A DNA stretch of 64,000 bases, from the NCBI GenBank assembly GCA_964023275.1, contig OZ029923.1, positions 8,878,685 through 8,942,684 of the forward strand, in the 5' to 3' direction. The notes below the pieces were generated by a model. It saw only the letters and a list, made by a program, of their open reading frames with translations. It was not told the DNA's origin and did no database searches. The stretch comes from Norana najaformis (lineage: Eukaryota; Annelida; Clitellata; Crassiclitellata; Hormogastridae). Of this stretch, positions 25,636-37,600 are shown piece by piece. Both the position numbers and the translations under genes were made by a program. Positions within the stretch are counted from its first letter, which is position 1; the number at the start of each line of letters is the position of its first letter.

Positions 25636-28600
25636 GTATGTACTTATAGTTTAGCTATACATATGCAAATGGAATGGCTGATAAGAGTTGGGTGAATACT
25701 GATGACAGAATTGAACTGCAGGATTTACCTGCAGCTGCTTAGGTTAGGAAAGTGGGTTGGGGGGTGAAAAGGTAATGACATGCATTCATGCAGACATGGG
25801 GTTGAGATGTATGTACATACCGGTACAGTGGTACATATGTGTGTGTACTCGTGTATGTATCTGGTTATTTATGTAGCACCTTTTAAGAACCTTTCAAAAT
25901 GCTAACATCAGTGTTTGGTTTGAAGCACAGCCTGTTTAAGTTCATTGTTATTTACGTGCAGTTGTGCGCTGATGCATTTAACCAGCTTTTGAAAGCATAC
26001 ATATTGCTGTTGTCAAAATGGTGTCACCAGCTTCTGTGGAAGGGATATGTACAGGTGTGGTGATCAAGCCTCGATAATATTCTGGCTGCTGCGGTCATAG
26101 GCTGAAGTCGCTCTTTGCCTGTGAGGCCGACTTACAGATGCAGTGATTGTTTTATGTGGGTTGCTGAGGACAGCTGTTCAGACATCCTTGATTTTCAGTT
26201 GTGCTAGCATTTGCATGTAAGCGCATGTAAGCGCATTGAACAAATGCAGTCTAACTCGATGGGTCTCTGCTGAATAAGCTTAGTCACGTTGGATCTGGAT
26301 CTTCTTGTCTCTGTGATGTATATTATTATGAATTCAATGCTGGGTATGTTGCCTTAAATCATTTATCACTTTTGCTTTCGACAGCTTTAATTTTTCAAAC
26401 TTAGCTCTGACGTCATGCATCCTGGAGAACATATTGTTATGATAACCTCTGTGACCCCAATCATGGGGTTTTAGGTGAAACTTAGATTTTAGTAACAGAT
26501 ATGTCCTAGCAACAGAACTTACTGCTGGTAGAAACAATTATGCTGATAATTAATATGTTAATTAACATGCTGGATGATTGCCAATGAATCATTTCTGATC
26601 CATACATCATGAGTGAATCATGGAGCATTGCGAGAAATTGACACTGGATTATTGAGTTGTGTTACAGATGTTGTGAAATTGCTATTGTTGTGTCTGTGGT
26701 TCAGCTAGAGTTCCTTGACCATACCTTACTTACTTAAGACCAGGTCTTTCAGGATTGTTTTTCATAGAGGCATGTGAAAATGTGATTAGCTTACCGACTG
26801 AGATAAAGTAACTACATGATATGTCTAAAAGTGTTTGATTATAATTAAGGATTATTGGCTGTTTTGGTTTATGCTGTCGTAGCATAAAACCCTAACAGTT
26901 TGATTTTGTAATATAAGTGATTTATTGCAATTGTAAAATTATGAGTGTTAAAGGTTTTATGCCATTTTTGGAAGTTCATCCCTTGGGTATATCGGTTGCA
27001 TTCCTGTGATTACATGTGGTCTGTGAAGTTATTCCAGGCCATGGCTAGGATTAATTTTGTTGCTTAAGTTACGACTATATTTTTTGCAGTTTGTCAGTAG
27101 GGGCTTATTTATGTTGGACATAACTTTTCAGGAGATGTTGAGTCTCACTCGCAGGAACGAGCAAACAAGGTTCGTGAGGAATACGAGAAAAAGCTCAATG
27201 ACATGCAGAGCGAACTGAAGAAGTTAGAAGCAGCCAAGAAGGAACACACGAAACTGATTCGCAACCAGTCACATTACGAGAAACAGTTCAAGGCCTATCA
27301 GCACGACCTCAGTGAGATGAAGAAACTAAAGGTATGCAAAATAATGGGGACTGACGATGGCATAAATTTATGCAGGAAGGAACGCGGCCATTGGTTCTGT
27401 GTATTCATCTCTTTGTGTGAGTTGTGCTGTTCATGTTCTTTTGACAAAGTGATTATGTTTACATGTTTTCGCAGTCAGAGGGTTAATGTAACTGTGTAAA
27501 GTAATAAATTTTGTGTGCTGGCAAGTAAGGATGATTACTTTGAGTGATTCCAGGTGATGGATGAAAACATATTAATTATTGTTTCAAAAAGACTTTCAGT
27601 TTAATTGTTTCTTTTCATGTTGCATTATTTCTTTTCTGGCCATGTTCGTGATTGGCTGTTTAAATCAAGAATTAATTGTTGAGTTATTGTGTAGGTAGTT
27701 CAGGCAGTGAGGGAGAGAACTGGCCAATTGCCCTTATATACCAAGACTAAGAAAATGAAGTCGCTGATACTTCGTAAGCATAGCTGGCTTCCACATTGGC
27801 TCAAGGAACTGCTTGTTTTCATTGTCTTGTGTTGTTATTTATACGAGTTCACTGTGGCTAGTTCACCTGTGATTTCTCACTCAGCTGATGAACATATGGC
27901 ATGCAAACAAATGTTACTTACTTACTTACTTCTTATTGCTGGTTCACTGTTGGATGTTCATCTAGGTTCAGCTTATGAACAAAATCCGCGAAGAGACGAC
28001 GAAGAACCGCGTGGCCGAGGTGCAACGCAACAAGGAGATCAACCAACTGAAGAAGGAGCAGAGGCAAAAAGACAGCCATATCAAGATTCTGGAGGCGGAG
28101 AAACGGCAAAAGGAAATCGTTCTCAAAAGAAAACAGGAAGAAGTCAGTGGCCTCCCGTTTCTTCTGACTTTCCTTTAGGATCAGATTGAAAATTTCCAAT
28201 TTAGATCAAAATAAACTCTGTATAGTGGATATTTTCTGCCTGTCTTAAAATGCATTTGCTTACATCAGTTAGTAATAATAATAATAAGACAGTTTATATA
28301 GCGCCATAGCACAGCCGAGGCCGAAGAAAAGGGTGCTGTACATGAGTTCAAAAATCAATCAGTTAGATAGCCATGTGTGCAGCACTCAAGAGGTGCTATA
28401 TTAAGTGTTGTAATGAAATGATCAGCTTGTGACTGATTTTGCCTCAGGTGGAGTCGTTGAGACGGCGTCAGCGGCCGGTCATGTCTGTCAAGGTTGCTGG
28501 ACGTATGGGCAAATATGACAAAGAACTAACAGGTAGGAAAACGCTTTGTATGATACATCAGGTTTTGCTGACTTTTTTTAAATTTTGGATTGATTAAATT

Positions 28601-31600
28601 GATTACTGGTGGGTGTATTTGCCAGAGTTGTTGAGTTCACAGCTATAATGCGTTTGGTAAGATATGTTAATTGCATATATTTCTTATTTGTATTTGATAA
28701 CTTATATAGCGCTTCTTACAGAACAAACTACTCAGAGGCGCTTCCAGCGTGAGAGCCCCTGGGAAATCAGAACGTCTTTAAACAACGAGCTGACTGAGCT
28801 CTATTACCAACAGTGACCCTAGCACGAAGCGATAGCGGAAGTTAATTCCAGAGAGATGGGCCAACAACAGCAAAAGCCCTCTGCTGAGCAAGAGAGGACT
28901 TAACACGAGGAACAAATAGATCCATACGATCGAAAGAACGTAAAAGTCGGGATGAGGTACTAGAGTGTGGAGGCCGAATAAGATCACAAAGATATTTTGG
29001 AGCCTGGTCCATGCGAGCTGTTATTACCAGTGATAATAGTTTAAACTGAATACAAGATTGGATAGGGAGCCAATGAAGTTGCTGAATGATGTAATCAGAG
29101 ATATGAAAGAAACGAGGAAGACGTGATATTAACCTGGCCGCAGAATTTAGTACTGATTGAAGGGAAGACAGCCTGTATCAATGTTAGTCATCAGAGGTAT
29201 GAGTGGATGAATCAATCAGAAAATTAATAAAACAAATCTAGGGGTATATAAGTAATTGAACAGTGTTATTCTTAGTAGTCCTTGCTTCAGAATTAGCATT
29301 TGAGGAGAGGATCTTTTTTAGCCCAGAACAGTCAAACGATGTTTACTTTTAGTGTTTCACAGTTTTTCGTTGTGTTTTACAGTGCCTGTCAATCCGATTG
29401 GTTCTCACAACGCAGCAAAAGGGAAGGCAAAACGTTTAAAGTTTAACCCGAAAGCTTCTAAAGCCATCTGGGATAATCTCGAGAAGTCTGTACGTAAGAG
29501 TAACTTATTTATATGAAGTAAGGATTCATGAATATGTTAGCAACCGTGTAATACGAAGTATGCGTTCATGAAGATGTTAGCAATGGTGTAATATGAAGTA
29601 TGCATTCATGAAGACATTAGCGACCATGTAATATGAAGTATGCATTCATGAAGATGTTAGCAACCAGGTAATATGAAGTATGCATTCGTGAAGACATTAG
29701 CAGCCGTGTAATATGAAGTATGCATTCATGAAGACATTAGCGACCATGTAATATGAAGTATGCATTCATGAAGATGTTAGCAACCAGGTAATATGAAGTA
29801 TGCATTCGTGAAGACATTAGCAACCTTGTAATTTAGTAACTCAGCTGCTTTGAGTGGCGAGCGTTCAGAACACAATGTTTATGTATATTTACGAATTATT
29901 AATCTGAACTTTATTATCATATAATATGCACATGACATGCAGATATTTTATGCACAGGTATTATGTTGAAAATTGTGTTGTTGCAATCTGTTCCAGGTAT
30001 CCAGCATTATTACAAAGAAGCAGACTATAGGACATATGGAGAAAGATATGGAACACTGGATCAAGGCAAGAGACCTTTTCATGTCAATGAGTTGCCTGTT
30101 TGTTTGTTTATTTGCTGAGGTATGTCTGTGTGCATTTATGTATGTATGTCTGTGTGTATGTATGTATGTATGTCTGTGTGTATGTGTGCATGTTTGTGTG
30201 TATGTGTGTATGTATGTATGTATGTATGTATTCATGCAGACGTTTATTGTAGTGCCTTTTAAGCACTCTTCAAAGCACTGTATTTGTGGCTATTTGTCTT
30301 GATTCTATACTAATCGCATAGAATAATTAATTTTTTGAATATTTTCTAGATAATTGTTTTTACATAATTTCTAGCAAAGAGAGCATCTGGGCAAAAAGCT
30401 GGAACGGTTCCTGAGGAAACAAGAGAAGTTGATTGCAGACAGAGCAGTACGCTTTATTTGTTCCTTTTGCTTTCGCTTTTGTCAGATAATTTACAGGTCA
30501 AAGTGCTAGGCTGAGGGTGCAAAAGTCTTGGAAAATTCCATTTTATAAACCTATTGATTCCATGATGTAACCTAAACTTGATGACTGTCATCTTTTGGAG
30601 AAAACCTTGAATTTGCTTATTAGAATGCAGAGCTGAAGATTAAGTTCTGGTTGCAGTTATGATGCTGCCATTGTAATGTCATTACCTTTTGATAATCTTG
30701 ACATTAACGTCTGATTTGCCATTAATTTTTGTCAGCTGCTAACAAAATTTGTTTTGTTCCCAAAGGAGTGATGTAAAATCATTATTATACTGTTAATGAT
30801 ATTCAGAATCGTTAATTTCTTGCTTTTGCAGTTCCTGCAACAGGTTCGTTCGTAAGAGCCGAGGTATTGAAAATTACTGAGCATTTTGGACTTTGTGCAT
30901 TTGCAACTTGATGCACATGTTGCAGTGCTTTGTGTTTGCAGCTAGCTGGTAGTTGTAAAGTAAAGCTCCCGTATTCCATGTGGAATGTAGGGGAGGTGCT
31001 CATTTTCTGTTTTTTTGGCCCTTGAGCCAGAGGTTGGTGAATCTCAAGACCCATGGGCACAGAGCCAGTGTATTGCAGGATTTACCGTTTGCTTCCGAGC
31101 TTATGCCGGTACCGAATTGTATTGCAGTTCATTTTGGCTGCTATAAATGCTAGAATGTGGCATTGGATGTTTGTTTTTTTTTTGGCAGGATGAAGATACA
31201 CTAAGGGACATTGGCGATCAGATCGAAACCCTGAAGGCGAACATTTCATACATTCAGGACAACATTAACGACTGCCAGAGTAACATCATGCAGATGGAAG
31301 AGAGTAAGGTACGACTGCTAACGGGAAAAATGCATTTAATGTATGTCTGTACCCTTCTATAGAAACTACTTAGAAGCATGGGCCTAGAGTTTGAAGGATC
31401 TTTTGGCTAAAGCTCCAACACGATCCCAGAATTCCACAGCAGGATGCCTTTCCATTGGCCGACTAATAGCCTAATATTGTAACTTTTATAGCATGATCGT
31501 AATAATGCACTAGGCATCTGCTGATGGTAGGTATCATAACTTCTGACCTAGAGACTATTCTTCCAGGAAGGAAAATGCTCTATGGACCCAGTGACAGGGA

Positions 31601-34600
31601 GGGCAACAGAGAGATCACTTACTCAGAATGAATCAACTCCTCTTTTGAAGTGAACCATAAATCCCGTTTAGACGCTGCAGACAGCGAATACAGTTCGTGC
31701 ACTGTGTTGAGCTGTTTTAAAGTTTGAGAAATTGGTACTTGTACTGCTTCAACAATATTTACCACCTCTGAGTAATTTCTTCTATGAGGCATTTATATGA
31801 CTTTAACCTGCATGATATGCTGTTTTATCTGGGACTTGATTGGTTACCAGGAGGATGACATTGACCCAGCTGTATTACTAGGAAGCTGTACTTCTTTGGA
31901 GGAAGCGAAATATCTTCTGGAACACTGCGTCTCGCTTATTATAAATAAGGTAACAACCTTTGTAATTTTGTAATTTGTGATTTAAGATTTATAAAGCGCC
32001 TCTTAGAGAATAAACTCAACAGAGGCACTCCCATCCCAAACAAGTAAAATCACCTTTCTGATGGACCGAGGTCACGTTTCAGAGTGCTTCTGGAGCATTT
32101 GTCGTATTTCTGTGGGCAGTACTCTGACGTGATTTCTAACAGTTATTCTGCACAGCGATATGCTGCAAAGACATTTTAAAATTGACTCAGGAAAGCATTT
32201 TCCAAATAGCATGATTTGAAATTATGACAGTTTTGCAAAAATTTAGGTATTTTGATGTGTTGTTCAGCTGCTCAGTAGTGGGCTGTAGTTGAGTGGCTGT
32301 TGAAAGGAGCTACATAAATGATTAACAGGTCCAGGGTATATTACATTACAATCATGGATCTATATCAGTTGTTGCCTGGTGTTTCAGGGCTTGCTGGCAG
32401 CACAAAAGGATGCAGAAAGCAAGGAGCTGATGGCCAAGCTACACCAGGAGCGCATGGATAGCACGTTCCAGCGAGACATGCTCCAGTATCTGATTCAGGA
32501 CAAAGTGGATATCGAAATAGACGACAGTTTACTAAGTCACCGAAACGGTTGGTCATTGGCTGTGCTGCATTTTTCTATACCCATATGTACATGTAAATGT
32601 AAAACGTAAATGTACATGTTTTTCTGTAGCGACCATATGGCCTTGACCCTGCTCATTTTTCAGTGAATTGATCGGGTGAGATCCTTCACCACCACTGCCC
32701 ATTTGAACATTTAAGGTCCCCATGTAGTATGCATACTGTGTCAGTTACCAAACAGTTGAATTGGTATCGGCTTTGGCTTGGTTCAAAAGGCTCTTGTGCA
32801 TCTGCAGGAATGTGGGAGAGTGGTATGCTCATAGTAGATCTCAGAGTGTGTGGTCGATTGTCAGATGGTCAGGGTAGTGTTGGCTTCAGTGTTAAATGGT
32901 TTGTCGCCCAGCAGTGTAAATCAGGTGCTAGTCATTCAAAACATTAGCACTGCCACAGAAAAAACAAGATGACTTTCACATTTGACTACATATATATATG
33001 CGTGTGGTGTGTGCATGAGCACGTGTGAGCGCATGCGTGCGTGTGTGTGTGCATATGTATATATATATGTGTTTGTGTCTGTATGTGTGCATGTATGTAG
33101 TATGTGTCATTGTTTCAGCTTACTGCTTTTTGCCATTTCCAAATTATTCACAATATATACAGTTGCATGATAATTTGAAATGCTCTTTTCTTGTGTACGT
33201 TTGCAGACAGTGATTCAGATAGTGATATTGACTCCTGTGAAACTACCTCACCAGTTGACAGGTAAGTTACAAACCTCATTGCCCATTGCATACCAGTTGT
33301 GGTATTAATACTGTCCGGTCTCCTTTAGTACTTTAAGATGATAAATAAGTTGGCAAATCAGCTGGAAAGGGTACTCGGAGAATTCATTGGAGCTTTTAAT
33401 TGTTATGTTAAGTTAGTTAAGTCTTATTTAGGCTGCATGGTGAACTTTAATGGACCAAGAGCAGCTTGGCGTACACCTAAAGTCACTGTTTATCATATAC
33501 TAACATCAGTTTACAAAATACTGCTGCTAATAATAATAATTAGTAACTTCTAATGTGCCAGAGAGCAGTTTACAGTACCATGGCAGCAGTTCATAATACA
33601 TGTATGCACAAAGTTTGGATTATGCCAGAAGTATTAATTAATACTGAGTATTAATTATACTAGTATTAGTGTATTAGTATTAATTATACAAATGACAGTT
33701 TACTTCTCGCTGTCTGATCATACTTTCAGTTGATCAGGTACTAACATCTCGTGGGTATTTGTAGATGGAGATGTGTTTCCTTTACCAGTAGGATACAAGA
33801 ATAAGCCTAAAATTATATTTAAGATTACCACTGCTGGTTGTGCATGCTATAGTAGTTACTGGGTTGAATGATTAGATTATGGGTTGATTGAATGTCTGTG
33901 GATTGATTGCTTAGCGGGTTGTTGTTTCTGTTTGGTCTGTGATTGATAAAGTGTTGTTTTGGTTTGAATGTCTGCTGGTTGCTTGGTTGCTCAGTGGTTT
34001 GTTTATGTCTTTTATGGGGAGTTTTAGGTTTATACTGAAACGACTTGTGGTGCCCCATATCGTTGCACCTTGTGGCTTCAATACCCGTGGCCTATGTACT
34101 ATGACTCAATGAATTTGTTTCATTGTTGTTAGCTGTTAATTGGCTCCAGCTGATTAAGTATTGTTGTGGACTTTCTTGAGATTTGGCCCATTAATCAGGA
34201 ATGGAGGAATTTTCTGGAATGTTTTGTAAAGCTGTAACGGAGCGTTTGGTGGTGCTTCAAGCCCAACTCATGTTGTCAAGCGAATTTTTGACGAGTAAGA
34301 TCTGCCACCATTCGAGCTTTCTAATGCTTGACTAACTGGGTTTTGCAGTATTCTTTCTGCTTGACTTTCAGCTTTTTAGTCATTTCAGTGCTTTTATTGC
34401 CAATTGGCTTTCTGGGATTATGCTGCTGCTCTGCAAAGCATGAAGTCCAAGCTTTTAACCAAATCTTTTGTCTGTTAAACAAACTCTGAACTAGTTGTGG
34501 AATTTGTATGATTTTGTAATCAATTTTACGGCTTTCTAATGGTTATGGAACTTGTGTGATTTTAAAATTGATTTTACAGCTTTCTAATAGGTTATCAATA

Positions 34601-37600
34601 AATTGCGGCTTGCAGAAATGTCTTTACTGGTTGTCTGTTTGTGTAAAGAAAGTGTGGAACTAATCTTGAGATCTGTTTACTGCTTTTACACCATGCTTTC
34701 AATGCCCCTGTTTCTAGAGTATGAAATAACGAGAGAAAGATATTCTTGATAACTTATTTTATTCTTATGAATAAAATATTAGGTAATAAGATTTCCAATT
34801 TAAAATGTATTGATTGATGTTGCTTTAAGAAGAAATTTTGGAGTTCATCAATTTCATGTATTCTTGAAGTGTGCACAGGAAATTGGACTGAAGTCATCAT
34901 AATATGTCTGTGTTTGTTTATGCTTCCTTGGAACTGGTTGGAATTGTTTTTATTATGTTTGTTGTTTGTGATGTTTGTTTGTGTGTTTATCTGAAGTCAT
35001 CTGACTGGAATGCATGTCGCAGCTGCCTTAGTTGTCGTCGCTGTTGTGTCTCTTTACGTTGTGATTAGATGACACATAAGATCGAACTTGGTTTGAATTA
35101 AACCCTACATCTTGTTCACGCTGCTCTAATCACTTGGAGTAGCAGAGGGAAAAACATAGTCGGAGACATCCATGTTCATCCTTGCACATCTGCACAGCTA
35201 CGAAATCAAAACATTTCCACTGAACATCCTTTGCAACTGGTCAGCCTCATAGAGTTGACCTTTTACGGCCTTTCCATGGAGACTGAAACACAGATATATG
35301 TGAAAGAGAGCGATATGTTCGGAAAATGTGTATTTACGCTACGTATTTTTATTTTATTACCCTTTGTTCATCATTTACTAGGCTGAGCAAAGGCTACCGT
35401 AACATTTTTAGTCAGTGGCCGTAGAAGAATTACTGCATACATTACAAGAACGTTAACTTTAGTTGCTTGCTCTGGGGCTGTTTGCTGCCAACCAGCTTCC
35501 ACCTGAGATCAGTTGCTTCTGGTTTGCACATCTGGAGACTTATCATTCTGTTTGCTTGAATTTTCTTTAACACTCCAGTGCCTTTTGCTTGTTATTACAC
35601 TTGTCTGTGATATCATTTCTACCGTTTTCTCACTGTTGCTGAAAACAATGTCTCGAGTAGTGTGAATATTTGATTTATCTGTTACACGTAACTGGCACTT
35701 TGCCTTTCTGACTTTTTATTAGAAACCTATCTTGTTGTTCTCTGATGGATTCAATGAATAGTGTTTTCCCATTTATCATTAGAACAAATCTTTAATTATT
35801 CATTGTGTTTACTTGTCTGTTATGGTGTCATGGTATTGGGAGATGCTGGTCCAACATTACCACCTGTAATTAATGCAAAGAATTAATGTCCTTGGATTTT
35901 GCATTTTGCAGTGTTCATGCAAAGTATATGTATGTGTGTATGTATCTAAAACTTGTATAATGCACTTATCGGAACTTCTGAGTGCACTATTAAAGGGTAA
36001 TGGTAGCACACTTGTTTCCATGCGTCTGTGGAGAGAAACTCCCTCTTGGATCTAATATGAGAGAATTCTCTGAACAAGGAATGTCAGAAGATAGAATGTG
36101 AATAGATTGGTATTGTAACATTATATGGATATTTCTGTTGACTTTGCTGTTCTGTGAGTTGTGACTGTTGTGCAGAATATGTATGGTAACATGAGTCTGT
36201 CTGGATCTATGGTAACATGAGTCTGTCTGGATCTTGTGTGTGATGCTTTTCTAACGCTTAGTGCTCTAATTAATGGTTGTATTTTTTGTGTTTGGTGTGA
36301 TGTGTTGACTTTATGAGTAATACGATGACAGATTGGAGGCTACTGAGTTTTGATCCGAGATGTTTCGTGATTTGCCGTTTGACAGACAGTATTAAATTTA
36401 ACGTCAGCATAATCTTAGAACTAACAAGTCCCCTTGGCACTTGATCTACACCTTTATTCTTCCTTGTGAATCCCTTGTGAAGGATAGGAGATACTAGCAT
36501 CTTTCTATAGTCTAATACTAAGAGATGTTATTTCACTTTAAAGTCAATTCTAGTTCCTCACTCTGTACAATGGTGCCATGTTGCAAATGTGTGCTTCTAA
36601 GCAGCTTTTTGAGTAAATAAATTGACAACACTAAATTATTTGATGCTGCACTAAGTTAAATAGTGGTAAATTAAATTAAATTTGCCCAAATGAAACTAGA
36701 ACGTTTCCTGAAAAATTTCTGCCATAATAGTCTTGATAGGCACATCATATTAGCTTAATTTAGTCTTAGATGAATAATTAATTTAATAAAATAATCGATT
36801 AATCTATCAACCGTCCTGTAGCTTCAGATGAAATCTGTGCTGCTATTGTTGTGGTTGTTGTATTGTTGCATCGTTGTATTGTTGTATCGGTGTCTTTACT
36901 TGTTGCTTGAAATGTTGACATTTAACAATGAAGCAGAAAGAGAGGGTGGAAAGTTCCTTGGCCCGAATTAGGAGTTATTTAATTAGAAAACACTCTGCAT
37001 GCCTTATCAGTCTTTTTTGTGATGTTGCATGTTTTAAACTTAAAGTTAGATTTCGAACTCTGGTTTTGAAATAAATCTTTTTACCTGTAATGATGGTTTT
37101 TAAATAAGGACACTGTCAGTGTGTGTATAGGACGATTTACTGGCATGTAAGTAAAATAGCTTCTTCATCACTTGATTTTATCATGCCAAGAATTGTACTG
37201 TCATGCCAAGAGCTGTATTTTCATGACAGGAGTTGTACTTTCTGGAGTTGTCCTCAATGTATCAGTGTAGTTACAATGCCACTTTGTAATTCATAGGATC
37301 TGTTGGAATTGTTTTTAACTTGCACGCATCTATCTGTATCTGTTGTGTGCATTTACATAGCAAGTTTCCCAAAATATTTCTTGTCACATTCGATGTTGAA
37401 AACAGCAATGCTGCTAGAATAAGCATTTTTTACTTCTTTGTTTCAGTGACTGTACAGGTTGTCAGTTTTGCTAATGACTTTGTTCAGTCTGTATATATGA
37501 ACATGAGGCATTATGTAGGCAAATAAAGACTATGCAGTTTGGTGAAACTGGTTTGCTATTTCTCTGACTGCTTTTGCTGCTTCTTTGGCTTCTGTTTATC

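Larger units (their letters stand above)
30447..31188 (+). other. KIF21 intron 22, with possible 12-nt microexon and a repeat
   Basis: 742 bp. A phase-0 candidate microexon lies at 30832-30843. A dispersed repeat shared with about 54.96 kb lies at 30956-31125. Confidence 0.8.
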
